From: JAICYJ01 sp963797565
GTDB lineage: Bacteria > Actinomycetota > Thermoleophilia > Gaiellales > JAICJC01
NCBI GenBank assembly: GCA_963797565.1
Contig: CAWCPM010000011.1
Location: 209,110 to 273,109, forward strand
Direction: 5' to 3'
DNA: 64,000 nucleotides
The notes under the pieces were generated by a model. It made no database searches. It saw only the letters and a program-made list of their open reading frames with translations, and was not told where the DNA came from. How positions within the stretch are numbered: position 1 is the first letter of the stretch; every line of letters begins with the position of its first letter. The translations under genes and the position numbers were made by a program. Below, piece after piece: positions 32,441-41,884 of the stretch.

Positions 32441-35400
32441 TCAGGCCGGCTCGGCGGCGTCCTCGACCGCCTCCACCGCAGCCTCGGGAGCGGCGCCGTT
32501 GGCCTCGGCGACGCCCGGTTCGCCGTCGCCGCGGCGTCGCGAGCGCGACCGCGACCGCCGCCGCCGTTCGCGCCGCTCGGGCGATGCACCGACCGGCTCG
32601 CCGCGCGCCAGCTTGCGCACGGCACCCGGCCGCGAGTCGCGCGTTTTCTGCCCGTCCACCTCGATCTCGAACTCGACCCGCACACGCCCGCGCACGCCCG
32701 CGCCCTTCAGCTGCACCAGCACGCGGCGGGCTGCATCGTCGGCCAGCACCTGGGCCTCCTCGACCGTCAGCGGCACCACCAGCCCGGCGCCGTCCACGGC
32801 CACACGCGCGTGCCGGTCGCTGCGCTCCGGCTCGCTCAGCACCTTCGCGACCGAGATCTCGAGCGACTCCACCTCGGCGGCCGCCGCGCGCACCTCCTGT
32901 GCGGTCTTCACCGGCTCCGCCTTCGACCCGGTCAGCCTCCAGCTGAGCGACGGCTTGTCGCCCAGCGAGGCACCGACCACCAGGTCGGCGTCGTCGCGCA
33001 GCCGCACCGCGACCGAGGCCGGGATCTCGATCAGCACCCGGCCGTCCACCCGCTTCACCGGCACGGCCGGCGGCGTGGCGCCGACGACGGCGCCGTTGAA
33101 CGAGACGGTCTCGCCCTTGTCGGACTTCTCCTTGGCCTTGGCCCGCTTCGCCTGTTTGGCCTTGGGCTGTGGCGCCGGGATGTTCGAGCCGAGCGCAGCG
33201 GCCAGCCGGTGCGGATCCTGGGACAGCGCCACGCGTGCGCGCTCCACCAGCCGTTCGGCGGCGCTGTTGCGGCGCGGTGAGGCGACGGCGAGGATGGCAG
33301 CGCCGGCCTCGAGCGGTGAGGTGGTGGCGACGGTGACCAGCCGCGCGGCCGCCTCGGTGTTGGTCTTGTCGTCGGCGGCCGCCGCCAGCGCGCCCAGCAG
33401 GCTGCGTCCGTCGCTGACATGGGCGCCCGCGTAGCGGTACTCGTGGTCGCGCGCGGCCCGGGCCAGCTGCCACGTCCAGGCCACGATCCGGTCGATCGGG
33501 GCATCGATCTTGCCGTCGCCCATGGCCAGCAACAGCACGCGCGCACCCTGGCCGCGGTCCTGCTGCCAGGTCGGCGCCGCCTCCACCAGCCGGCAGGCCA
33601 TGGCGAAGGTGGTCTGGCTGGGCCGCTGGGAGGACAGGTCGCCGAGCGCGGCCAGGCGCAGCTTGCGGTGCTTGTTCTCGGCTGCGCACGTGAACAGGAA
33701 CAGCTCTCGCGATTCCGGCTGCAGCGCCGCGATCCGCTCGGCCAGCTGCTGCGCGTCGGCCGGCGTGACGGCGCGGGCGGCGACGACCGCCCAGGCGCGC
33801 TGCTCGTCGATCGGCAGCTTGGACGCATCGACCAGGCGCCACTGGTTGGCGATCACCGCGATCCGGCGCTCCGGGTTGTCCGAGACGGGGACGATCCAGG
33901 ACGCTTCCTTGACGATCGGCTTCGGCGGCCGGCGGCGCCAGCGGCGGCGGCGCGGCGGCGGCGGCGTGACCAGCCCGCTGGGCCGGTAGGCATCGACGTC
34001 GAGCAGCGAGTGCAGCGTGATCACGCGCTCGGTGTGCGGTGCGCCGGGCTCGGCGAAGTCGACCACGATGCCGGATTCCTTGCGGCGGTGCAGGCGCATG
34101 ATGCGGCCGACCCGCTGCTGGTAGACGCGGCGGCTGGCCGTGGGCGCGAGGTGCATGCAGACCGTGGCGCGGGGAGCGTTCCATCCCTCGGCCAGCAGCA
34201 TCGCGTTCACCAGCACATTGATCTCACCGCGCTCGTAGGCCGCCAGGGTCTCGGCCAGCACACGGGGCGGCGTGCGGCCGGAGACGGCGGCGGCCCGCAT
34301 CCCGATCGCCTTCATGGCCGCGGCCACGCGCTCGGCGTGGTCGACGCCGGCCGCGTACACGATGCCCGGCGTGTCGCCGAACCGGCTCTGGTAGAGGTCG
34401 GCGGCGGCCATGTTCAGCGGGTCGAGGTCGAGCGCGACTGCCAGCTGGCCCTGGTCGAAGTCGCCGCCGACGATCTCGACGGTGCGCAGCGAGGCGATCG
34501 GGCGCACGCGGACGCAGCGCAGCGGTGCCACCACGCCGCGGCGCACGGCCTCGGCCAGTGGCAGGTCGGCAACCTCGGCCGGGAACACGTCTGAGACGTG
34601 CTTCTGCAGCAGCTGGTCGGTGGCGGTCATGCCGATGTAGACCGGCTCGGACAGGCTCCGGATCGCGGCCGAGGTCTTCTCGCCCAACGCCGTGTGGGCC
34701 TCATCGCAGACCACCACGCCGTACACGTCGGGCTTCAGCTGCGAGGCGTGCTTGATGAACCAGGAATAGGTGTTGATCGTGAGCGGCGGCGCATCGGGCG
34801 TGCGATCGCCGACCAGCACGGCCTCGTGAAGCCGCGGGCCGTAGCCCTCCTTGGTGAGGTCGCGCGTGAACTGGTCGACCAGCAGCCGGCGGTGGGTGAG
34901 GATCAGGACGCCGGTGGTGCGGGCGGCATCGACGAAGCCGGCCGCGGCGATGGTCTTGCCGGACGCGGTCGGGTGCTTGAACCGGTAGCGGCGCCGGGCG
35001 CCGGGGTCGTCGGTGTCCGCATCGGCCTCCAGCTCGTGGACGGGCGCGACGTGTGCGACCGCCACGTCGAAGCCGGCGTCATTCTGGTGGTCGTCGCCGT
35101 TCTCGTCGCCGTTGCCGTTGCTGCCGTTGCCGTTCCCGTTGCCGTTGCCTCGTCGTCATCCTCCTCATCCTCCTCGCCCTCCCCACGCTCGCGGTCGGCG
35201 ATCAGCGCGGCCAGCTGACCGGCCAGCGCGTCCACCTGGTGGCGGCGCAGCGCGGTGCCGGAGGCCAGCCGCGGAGGCTGGCCGGAGAGCATGCGGTCGA
35301 GGCCGAGGATCAGGGAGAAGTCGCGACGCCAGGCGAAGCTGGGCTCGACCAGCCCGCGCTCCATCTCGGCGATGGCCGCGTCCAGGGCGGCTCGGCGCGC

Positions 35401-35517
35401 GGTACCGGGGGCGAGCGCCGAATCGGCATTCTCACCCTCATGTAAGAGCGGTTCTCCGCACCACGCAGATACGCGTTGCGCGGCCGCTTCCAGATCAGCC
35501 GTGATCCCCAAAGTCAT
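32441..35517 (-). pseudogene. Large DEAH-box helicase with long C-terminal extension, one-base deletion in a repeat linker
   Basis: Superfamily 2 helicase. The N-terminus (MTLGITADLEAAAQRVSAWC) ends in LRRHQVDALAGQLAALIADRE, the Q-motif-like region, then an acidic/NG-repeat linker where the frame slips. After it: HPTASGKT (Walker A), THRRLLVDQF, CDEAHTALG (DEAH box), GMTATD, NAMLLAEGWNAPRATV and QQRVGRIMR (motif VI). Span is 3n+2, so one base is missing near 35150; corrected length is about 1025 aa. About 450 further residues lack recognisable domains and end in an Arg/Ser-rich tail (RRERRRRSRSRSRRRGDGE) typical of RNA-binding proteins. Adjacent to cspA, which fits an RNA role. Confidence 0.85.
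35091..35150. repeat. Low-complexity hexanucleotide repeat (gttgcc-type) in helicase linker
   Basis: About 60 bp built from gttgcc, gtcgcc and gttctc variants. On the minus strand it encodes Asn-Gly repeats followed by DENGDD, next to a GAG/GAT-rich acidic run at about 35150-35190. Slippage here is the probable cause of the helicase frameshift, and it may vary in length between strains. Confidence 0.75.
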
Positions 35518-35575
35518 GCGTTGGAGCCGTCCGGGTCAAACGGGCGCCATAGGCAGGCGGCTCCGGAGGGCGCAT

Positions 35576-36373
35576 TCAGTGTAGCAGCGCGGATGCCACG
35601 AGGTCGGTGAGATCCGCGTGCAGCGCCGGCCCGGCCGCCAGCACCCCGTCGCCGCTGTCCCCCACCGGCTCCAGCGGGCTGACGACGCCGCCCGCCTCGG
35701 ACACCAGCAGCACACCGGCAGCGCGGTCCCAGCGACGCGTGCCAAGCTCGTAGTACCCATCCAGGCGGCCGCAGGCCACCCAGGCCAGATCGATCGCCGC
35801 GGATCCCGCGCGGCGGACGTCGCGCACCCGCGGCAGGATCTGGCTGAGGGCGCGCGCCTGGCCGGCGCGCACCTGTGCGGAGTACGAGAAGCCGGTGCCG
35901 ATCAGGCTGCGGGAGAGGTCGCCGCACGCGGAGACCGCGATCGGCGTCCCGTTGCGGAAGGCGCCGCCCCCGCGCACGGCGGTGAAGGTCTCACCCAGGC
36001 ACGGGTGGTGCACGACGCCGACGACGCCCCCGCCGGCATCCTCGCAGGCCACCGACACCGCCCACACCGGCTGGCGGTAGAGGTAGTTGGTGGTGCCGTC
36101 CAGCGGGTCGACCACCCACAGCAGGTCACCGGCGCCGGCGGCCCGCCCGCCCTCCTCCCCCAGCACGGCGTCGCCGGGGCGCCGCTCGCCGATCAGCGAA
36201 CGGATCAGCGCCTCGGCGTCGCGGTCGGCGTCGGAGACCATGTCGGTGCTGCTGCTCTTGCGCTCGACGCCCGTGGCGGGGCGTCGAAACCGCTCCAGCA
36301 GCAGGTCGCCGGCGGCCACGGCTGCGGCCTCGGCAACCTCCAGCAGCGCCTGGTGATCACGTGCGGCGGGCAT
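35576..36373 (-). CDS. Inositol monophosphatase family phosphatase
   Basis: 265 aa, Mg2+-dependent phosphatase. The first metal-site Glu is in GEEGGRA (about 76). The core is WVVDPLDGTTNY (Asp, Asp and Thr ligands at about 90-101), and the second motif is WDRAAGVLLVSEAGG near 220-234, where the canonical form is WD-x-AAG. It may act on inositol-1-phosphate, fructose-1,6-bisphosphate, histidinol phosphate or PAP; the sequence does not decide. ATG start, 59 bp between its stop and the helicase start. Confidence 0.93.
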   Translation of the reverse strand: MPAARDHQALLEVAEAAAVAAGDLLLERFRRPATGVERKSSSTDMVSDADRDAEALIRSLIGERRPGDAVLGEEGGRAAGAGDLLWVVDPLDGTTNYLYRQPVWAVSVACEDAGGGVVGVVHHPCLGETFTAVRGGGAFRNGTPIAVSACGDLSRSLIGTGFSYSAQVRAGQARALSQILPRVRDVRRAGSAAIDLAWVACGRLDGYYELGTRRWDRAAGVLLVSEAGGVVSPLEPVGDSGDGVLAAGPALHADLTDLVASALLH

Positions 36374-36478
36374 CGCGGCAGTCTATGCCGCGGCCGCAAG
36401 TTACGAAGACCAGGATCAGATTCGGTGAAGTTCCTGCAATTCGGTAGATTTTTCGACCCGAACGTGCATGCTTCCTGC

Positions 36479-36607
36479 ATGCGACGCATGATCCATCGGC
36501 TGCTCGACCGCCGCCGCGAACGACGGCTGGCGCTGGAGCTCGAGCATCGCTACCGGGCTCAGCTGGATTCCCGCGCCGAGGCAGCGGCGCGGATGGCCGA
36601 CGACTAG
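36479..36607 (+). CDS. Possible small basic/helical protein, 42 aa
   Basis: A short frame from ATG 36479 with strongly coding-like composition: two charged helical stretches, RRMIHRLLDRRRERRLALE and YRAQLDSRAEAAARMADD. No clear ribosome site. It ends 27 bp before the next gene's start on the same strand. Unrecognised; could be a real small protein or chance in GC-rich DNA. Confidence 0.35.
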   Translation: MRRMIHRLLDRRRERRLALELEHRYRAQLDSRAEAAARMADD

Positions 36608-36634
36608 CTCTTTCGCCTCGCCTACGATGCCCGC

Positions 36635-37090
36635 ATGGCACGGCTCAACTATTCGCGTCTGAGTGACCGGTTATTGGCCGGGGCCATGCCCCACTCGGCC
36701 GAGCACGTGGCCACGCTGCACGACGAGGGAGTGCAGCTCGTGATCAACCTGTGTGAGGAGCGCGAGTACTGGGTTGGCGAGCGGGAGGCGGTGCTGAGCG
36801 CCTACGGCAAGGTCCGCATCCGCGAGCTGCACCTGCCCGTCAAGGATGGCGCCACCATCCCGCCCGGGGTGATCGATGCCGCGGTAAAGAGCGGAGCATC
36901 GACCGTTGCGTACGTTCATTGCAGGGGTGGCCGCGAGCGATCCGCGACGGTCGCTACGGCGCTCTTGGCGCGCGAGCAGCAGTTGTCGATCGACCAGGCC
37001 ATGGCGCTGGCCAGGGCGGGGAGGCCGGTGTTCTGCCCGCTGCCTTGGCAGATGGCGGGACTCCAGGCCTGGGCGGCGAATATCACCTGA
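36635..37090 (+). CDS. Dual-specificity-type protein phosphatase
   Basis: 151 aa. The active-site loop VHCRGGRERSAT holds Cys96 and Arg102 in the His-Cys-x5-Arg pattern. Asp71 in LPVKDGATIPP is positioned as general acid (dual-specificity phosphatases have PxxD before the loop). The N-terminal strand VQLVINLCEERE is typical of the kinase-phosphatase-like/Siw14-type group. Likely dephosphorylates proteins or inositol pyrophosphates. Stands alone between the inositol phosphatase and the LPFTG gene. Confidence 0.88.
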   Translation: MARLNYSRLSDRLLAGAMPHSAEHVATLHDEGVQLVINLCEEREYWVGEREAVLSAYGKVRIRELHLPVKDGATIPPGVIDAAVKSGASTVAYVHCRGGRERSATVATALLAREQQLSIDQAMALARAGRPVFCPLPWQMAGLQAWAANIT

Positions 37091-37261
37091 CCAGGCCGAT
37101 GCCGTGCCGTCTTGGGCGGCTGGTATCGTCCCTTTCAGGCGTGCGCAGTTTCATTAGATGACGCATTACCTCTTGCGTTATCGGCGGATTGTTCGTATTC
37201 TCATGGCGCACGCAGTATCGGGTAAAAGGCTTCATCGGGTAGACGAGGAGAGGTGGTTTCC

Positions 37262-37504
37262 ATGACAAAGGCTCTCAGGAGCGTGCTCATCTTGCTGGGC
37301 GCGACGGCGATTCTGGCCGTTTCGGCCGCAACCGCGTTTGCCGGTGATGGCTACGCGAGCGGTGGCGTTGCAGGCCAGTCGACCGGCGGTGGCGGAACGC
37401 TTCCATTCACAGGCGCTGAGCTTGCGCTGTATGTCGTGATCGGCCTGGCCATCGTGGCCAGCGGTCTGGCACTGCGCGCGTACTCCGCGCGCCGCGTCAG
37501 CTAG
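37262..37504 (+). CDS. Mini cell-wall-anchored LPFTG protein, sortase substrate
   Basis: 80 aa. Signal peptide TKALRSVLILLGATAILAVSAATAFA with cleavage after the second Ala-x-Ala, then about 25 Gly/Ser/Thr residues (GDGYASGGVAGQSTGGGG). A sortase signal follows: LPFTG, a hydrophobic segment (ELALYVVIGLAIVASGLALR) and a basic tail (AYSARRVS). So nearly the whole mature protein is the anchor. The ATG at 37262 follows GAGGAGAGGTGG. A strong hairpin terminator follows 30 bp downstream. Could be a wall-linked peptide or a minimal membrane protein; no sortase gene is in the window. Confidence 0.85.
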   Translation: MTKALRSVLILLGATAILAVSAATAFAGDGYASGGVAGQSTGGGGTLPFTGAELALYVVIGLAIVASGLALRAYSARRVS

Positions 37505-37532
37505 CTGCGCACGGCGAGATAGCGGTTTCTTG

Positions 37533-37556
37533 AGAGGGCGCCTCCGGGCGCCCTCT
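37533..37556 (+). terminator. Rho-independent-like terminator after the LPFTG gene
   Basis: AGAGGGCGCC at 37533-37542 pairs perfectly with GGCGCCCTCT at 37547-37556 around a TCCG tetraloop, followed by a weak T-tract (CTGTTTATG). Placed 28 bp after the stop. Confidence 0.85.
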
Positions 37557-37720
37557 CTGTTTATGGTCCCGCTGACGCCGGCCGGTTGGCGCGCATCAAA
37601 TTCTGCCCTAACTACGCTCCCAGATGATGGAGTCTCGCCGCCGCCGCGAGGTTGGCCATCGGCGATCTGAGGTAATCCCCGGGTTGAGATTCGCGCTCAA
37701 GCAGATCGTCTGCGCGAACG

Positions 37721-38350
37721 ATGAAGATACTGATGACTCCGTCGGAACTGACAGCGCTTCTGGCCCGCGCGAACGACCGCCTCCGGTCGGCGCTGACCGG
37801 CGCCTCGTCACTCGTGCTGCTGGCGTTGCTGGCGCTGATCGGCGGCTACGGCGTACACAAGATCCAGCCTGGCATGGCGAAGACCGTCGCCGTGCTGGCC
37901 GTGCTCGGCGTGGCGCTGCTGACCCTGGCCTACCGGTTCTTCCGGTGGCAGCGCGACGAGCTCTACGACGACGTCGTGCTGCACGGGTTCCGGCACGTGC
38001 ATCCGCAGGAGGTTGCGCGGCGCGCCGCTGAGCTGGTGTCCCGCAGGCAGCGGCGGCAGATCGCGGACACCCTCGATCGCTTCGTGGAGGCAGCGGTCGA
38101 GAACCACCCCACCCCCGTGCCCGTGCATCGCGGCGCGCTGATCGAGCTGCGCCCGCAGGTGACCGAGCTGTCCACGATCCTGCGCACACCGGACGTCGAG
38201 CTGGAGCCGGCCGGGATGGTGCTGCTGGGCCGCTTCATCAGCGACGGCGCCACCAGCCCCCTGTTCAAGCTGAACGCCCACCCGACCGAGGTGGAGCGCG
38301 AGCTGGCGCGGATCGCGCGCGTGCTCAACCGCGAACGCGAAGCCGCGTAG
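37721..38350 (+). CDS. Membrane protein of unknown function
   Basis: 209 aa. Two adjacent hydrophobic helices near 28-72 (LTGASSLVLLALLALIGGYGV and MAKTVAVLAVLGVALLTLAYRFF) are followed by a soluble C-terminal domain (DELYDDVVLHGFRHVHPQEVARRAAELVSRRQRRQIADTLD and VELEPAGMVLLGRFISDG). No enzyme motif. Start MKILMTPSEL; a second ATG 12 bp inside is possible. Convergent with the acyl-CoA dehydrogenase, 5 bp apart. Unrecognised. Confidence 0.8.
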   Translation: MKILMTPSELTALLARANDRLRSALTGASSLVLLALLALIGGYGVHKIQPGMAKTVAVLAVLGVALLTLAYRFFRWQRDELYDDVVLHGFRHVHPQEVARRAAELVSRRQRRQIADTLDRFVEAAVENHPTPVPVHRGALIELRPQVTELSTILRTPDVELEPAGMVLLGRFISDGATSPLFKLNAHPTEVERELARIARVLNREREAA

Positions 38351-38355
38351 GCCGG

Positions 38356-39528
38356 CTAAAGCTCCAGCAGCTGCGGCACGCCCCGGCGCTCCAGCCCGCG
38401 GCTGATGATCAGCCGCTGGATCTCCGAGGTGCCTTCCCAGATGCGGTCGACGCGCAGCTCCCGCCAGAGCCGCTCGGCCGGATTGCGACGCATGTAGCCG
38501 CGCCCGCCGAAGATCTGAACGACACGGTCGGCCACGCGCCCGGCCGTCTCGGACGCGACCAGCTTGGCCATCGAGGCCTTCGCGTGCACCAGCTTCGGGT
38601 CGGCGCCGGAGTCGTGCAGCTGTCCCACGTAGTAGGTCAGCAGCCGTGCCGCCGTCACCTCGGCCGCACAGTCGGCAAGCATGAACGAGATCGCCTGGTG
38701 ATCGAAGATGCGCCCGCCGAACTGCTCGCGCTCGAGCGCCCACTCGGTGCCCAGCTCGATCAGCCGGTCGCACGCGCCGCAGCAGCGGGCGGCGATGTGC
38801 ACGCGCTCCTCGATGAACCACTCGCCGGTCAGGTCGAACCCCTGCCCCACCTCGCCCAGCACCGCATCGACCGGCACCGGCGCGTCCGTGAAGGTGTACT
38901 CGGGGTGCCGGTAGGGGAAGTTGTGCGTGAAGTCGGGATCGTCGGTCATCTCCACGCCCGGCAGATCCTTGTCGACGATGAACAGCGTCGGCTGGCGCTC
39001 CAGCCCGTCCACGGCCCAGGCCAGCACCAGGAAGTAGCTGGCGATGTCACCGTCGGTGACGAACCACTTCTTGCCCGACAGGCGGTAGACGTCGCCGTCC
39101 CGCACCGCCTCGGCGCGGATGCCGCGCGCGTCGGAGCCGGCATGCTCCTCGGTGATCGCGTAGGCGTGGCGATGGTCACCGCGCACGTCGGGCAGCAGGT
39201 ACCGCTCGATCTGCTCCGGCGTGCCGTGGACGAGCACGTTGGAAGGGCTCCAGACCAGCACCCACAGGCAGTTCGTGAGCCGGCCCAGCTGCTCGTGCAT
39301 CACGACCTGCTCGGTCAGGTTGAGGCCGCCGCCGCCGTACTGCGTGGGGATGTTGGCGGCGTTCAGACCCGAGGCCAGCACCGCACGCTTGACGTGGGCG
39401 TGGGCCTCTGCCGACAGCCGTCCACCGTTCTGCTCGGCCTCCAGCTCCAGCGGCTGCAGCACGTCGTCGACCAGCGACCGGGTGCGGGCCCGCAGCTGCT
39501 TCAACTCGGGGCTGAGCGTGAAATCCAT
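38356..39528 (-). CDS. Acyl-CoA dehydrogenase
   Basis: FAD-dependent alpha,beta-dehydrogenation of an acyl-CoA thioester, 390 aa, normal length. FAD-domain signatures are AYAITEEHAGSDARGIRA (about 122-139) and GKKWFVTDGDIASYFLVLA. The C-terminal helical domain has RGYMRRNPAERLWRELRVDRIWEGTSEIQRLIISRGL, with the catalytic-type Glu in WEGTSEIQ near 370. Fatty acid, branched-chain or aromatic acyl substrate unknown. ATG start 5 bp after the hutF stop, so the two form a leftward unit. Confidence 0.95.
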   Translation of the reverse strand: MDFTLSPELKQLRARTRSLVDDVLQPLELEAEQNGGRLSAEAHAHVKRAVLASGLNAANIPTQYGGGGLNLTEQVVMHEQLGRLTNCLWVLVWSPSNVLVHGTPEQIERYLLPDVRGDHRHAYAITEEHAGSDARGIRAEAVRDGDVYRLSGKKWFVTDGDIASYFLVLAWAVDGLERQPTLFIVDKDLPGVEMTDDPDFTHNFPYRHPEYTFTDAPVPVDAVLGEVGQGFDLTGEWFIEERVHIAARCCGACDRLIELGTEWALEREQFGGRIFDHQAISFMLADCAAEVTAARLLTYYVGQLHDSGADPKLVHAKASMAKLVASETAGRVADRVVQIFGGRGYMRRNPAERLWRELRVDRIWEGTSEIQRLIISRGLERRGVPQLLEL

Positions 39529-39533
39529 TCAGG

Positions 39534-40658
39534 TCATCCTTTCGAGGCGGGGCGTAGTGCGGCGGACGCGCCGCCGAAGATCAGCGCCGCCGGGACGTCG
39601 GCCAATGCGACGCCGGCCAGCAGCGGATGATCGAGGTCGATCTCGACCTCGCCGGGAGGATCGCCGAGGCCGATCGCGCGTGCGCCGTTTCTCCCGCCGA
39701 TCTCGAGCAGGTAGGGCGTGGGCCCGTCATCTCCGGGCGGCACCAGCACGTTTCGCCGCTCCACCAGCCGCCGCGCGCAGTGCTCGATCTCGCGCAGCTC
39801 GGCAAGGGGATCGATGATGGTGTTCGAGTCGGTGCCGATGCAGATCGGCACGCCGTGCTGCATCAGCTCGAGCGCCGGCAGGAAGCCGTCGCCGAGGTTG
39901 GCCTCGGTGGTCGGGCAGGCGCAGACGGTCGCACCGCTCGAGGCCAGCAGCTCCAGCTCGTGCTCGGAGACGTGGGTGGCGTGGATGACCGTGGAGCGCG
40001 GGCCGAGCAGCCCGATCTCGGCCAGCAGCTCGATCGGCCGCAGCCCGTACTCCGCCAGGCTCTCGTCGATCTCGCGCCGCTGCTCGTTGGCATGGATGTG
40101 CACGACCATGCCGCTGGACTCTGCGTAGGCGGTGATCTCCTCCAGCCAGTCGCGCGGCACCGCCCGCACGCTGTGCGGCGCCAGGCCCACGCGCATCTCC
40201 GACGCCAGCGCATCCACCCGTGCCAGGTAGGAAGCCACGTCGGGATCGCAGAAGCGGCGCTGGCCTGGGGTCGGCGGCAGCCCCTGTCCGGCCCGTGCGT
40301 ATGCGGTCATCAGCATCACGATCTCGATGCCGGCATCGCGAGCGGCCGCGGCGGTGGCCTTCGCCATCGCGTTGGGGTCGGGGTAGGGCTCGCCGCCGGG
40401 CTGGTGGTGCGGGTAGTGGAACTCGCCGACGGCGGTGTACCCGGCCGCCACCATCTCGCGGTAGAGCCGCAGCGCGACCTCGTATGCGCCGTCCGGGTCG
40501 ATGGCGTTCGCGGCCTGGTACATGGCCTCGCGCCACGTCCAGAAGTCGTCATGCGGGTGGTCGGGGTCAACATGCTCGACGCGCCCCCTAAGCGCCCTCT
40601 GGAAGGCGTGGCTGTGGGCGTTCACGAAGCCTGGCAGACGCAGCGTGGTATCGGGCAT
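39534..40658 (-). CDS. hutF: Formimidoylglutamate deiminase
   Basis: Amidohydrolase converting N-formimidoyl-L-glutamate to N-formyl-L-glutamate and ammonia in histidine degradation; zinc-dependent, 374 aa. Features: LPGFVNAHSHAFQRALRG (metal His pair at about 14-16), VAAGYTAVGEFHYPHH, HIHANEQRREIDE, VIHATHVSE, and GTDSNTIIDPLAELREIEHCARRL (metal Asp). This is a strong match to HutF rather than HutI. It lacks the first family strand, so it is on the short side (usual about 450 aa). Divergent from the M20 amidohydrolase gene with only 20 bp between starts. Confidence 0.93.
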   Translation of the reverse strand: MPDTTLRLPGFVNAHSHAFQRALRGRVEHVDPDHPHDDFWTWREAMYQAANAIDPDGAYEVALRLYREMVAAGYTAVGEFHYPHHQPGGEPYPDPNAMAKATAAAARDAGIEIVMLMTAYARAGQGLPPTPGQRRFCDPDVASYLARVDALASEMRVGLAPHSVRAVPRDWLEEITAYAESSGMVVHIHANEQRREIDESLAEYGLRPIELLAEIGLLGPRSTVIHATHVSEHELELLASSGATVCACPTTEANLGDGFLPALELMQHGVPICIGTDSNTIIDPLAELREIEHCARRLVERRNVLVPPGDDGPTPYLLEIGGRNGARAIGLGDPPGEVEIDLDHPLLAGVALADVPAALIFGGASAALRPASKG

Positions 40659-40678
40659 ACGCGTATCCTCCCAGACCG

Positions 40679-41866
40679 ATGTCCGAGGTATCCAGAGAAC
40701 GGTTCGTGTCGTGGTTCGGCGAGCTGGCCGCGATCGGCCACAGCGAGGGCGGCTGGAACCGGTTGGCCTGGAGCCCGCTCGAGGCCGAGGCGCGGGCCTG
40801 GTTCTCGCGCACGGCCACGTCGATCGGGCTCGAGGTGCAGCAGGACGGCGCCGGGAGCCTGTGGGCGGTCACCGGCGACGCCGACCGCGGGCCCTGGGTC
40901 TGCGCCGGGTCACACCTGGACACGCAGCCCGACGGCGGCGCGTATGACGGGGCGCTCGGAGTCGTGGCGGCGCTGGAGGCGGCGGCGGTGGTGCTCGAGT
41001 CCGACGCCGGGCGCCGGCATCCGCTGGCGGTGGTCGCGTTCGTCGACGAGGAGGGGGCGCGGTTTCGCACCCCCACCTTCGCCAGCCTGGCGCTGACCGG
41101 GCGGCTGGACATCGACCACGTGCTCGCGGTGATGGGCGACGCGCCGGCGATCTACGGCGTCACCCGCGACTCGCTGGCGCAGAGCCGCAAGCAGCTCGAC
41201 CGGGTGCGCTGCTTCTACGAGGTGCACGTCGAGCAGGGCCGGTCGCTGGTCGACCGTGAGCTGGCGCTGGGCGTAGCCGACGTGCTGGCGCCGCGGCAGC
41301 GCTGGCGGGTCGAATTCGCCGGGGAGGCGAACCACGCCGGCACCACGGCGATGAGCGACCGCCGCGACGCGCTGCTCGACGCTGCCAGGTTCGCGCTCGC
41401 GGTGGACGAGGTGGCGCGGGCCAGGCCGGGCGCCGTCGGTACGGTGGGTCGGTTGGAGATCAGCCCCGGATCGACCAACTCGATCCCGGGCCACGTGGCC
41501 GCCTCGCTGGACGTGCGCGCGCTCGAGTCGGAGACCGTCGATGCGATGGTCGAGGAGCTGCGGGTCCGCTTCCCCGACGCCGAGTTCGGCCGCGAGTCCC
41601 ACAACGAGGGCGCGCGCTTCGACGACCGCCTGCGGGCACAGCTGTTCGCCGCCGCCGAGGCGCGCGGCATCACGGCCGGCGACCTGCCCTCCTACGCCGG
41701 CCACGACGCCGGCATCCTCGCCACCGAGCGCCCGGCTGCGATGGTGTTCGTGCGCAACCCGACCGGCGCCAGCCACGTCGCCACCGAGTCGGCGTCCGAG
41801 GCCGACTGCCTGGCAGCCGTGCAGGTGCTGACCGACGCCATCCGCGCCGAGCTCGCGGCCGACTGA
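40679..41866 (+). CDS. M20-family amidohydrolase (allantoate amidohydrolase / N-carbamoyl-L-amino acid hydrolase type)
   Basis: 395 aa, dinuclear zinc hydrolase of N-carbamoyl, ureido or similar groups. Metal ligands: GSHLDTQPDGGAYDGALG (His, Asp), VAFVDEEGARF (Glu-Glu) and EVHVEQGRSLVD (His). Dimerisation domain: NHAGTTAMSDRRDAL. Late ligand: SYAGHDAGILA. Placed head-to-head with hutF, and similar genes sit in actinobacterial hut clusters. It could therefore hydrolyse N-formyl-L-glutamate (taking the HutG role) or another ureido acid. That role is inference from context. Confidence 0.92.
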   Translation: MSEVSRERFVSWFGELAAIGHSEGGWNRLAWSPLEAEARAWFSRTATSIGLEVQQDGAGSLWAVTGDADRGPWVCAGSHLDTQPDGGAYDGALGVVAALEAAAVVLESDAGRRHPLAVVAFVDEEGARFRTPTFASLALTGRLDIDHVLAVMGDAPAIYGVTRDSLAQSRKQLDRVRCFYEVHVEQGRSLVDRELALGVADVLAPRQRWRVEFAGEANHAGTTAMSDRRDALLDAARFALAVDEVARARPGAVGTVGRLEISPGSTNSIPGHVAASLDVRALESETVDAMVEELRVRFPDAEFGRESHNEGARFDDRLRAQLFAAAEARGITAGDLPSYAGHDAGILATERPAAMVFVRNPTGASHVATESASEADCLAAVQVLTDAIRAELAAD

Positions 41867-41884
41867 GGCCGACTCGAGGCCGAA

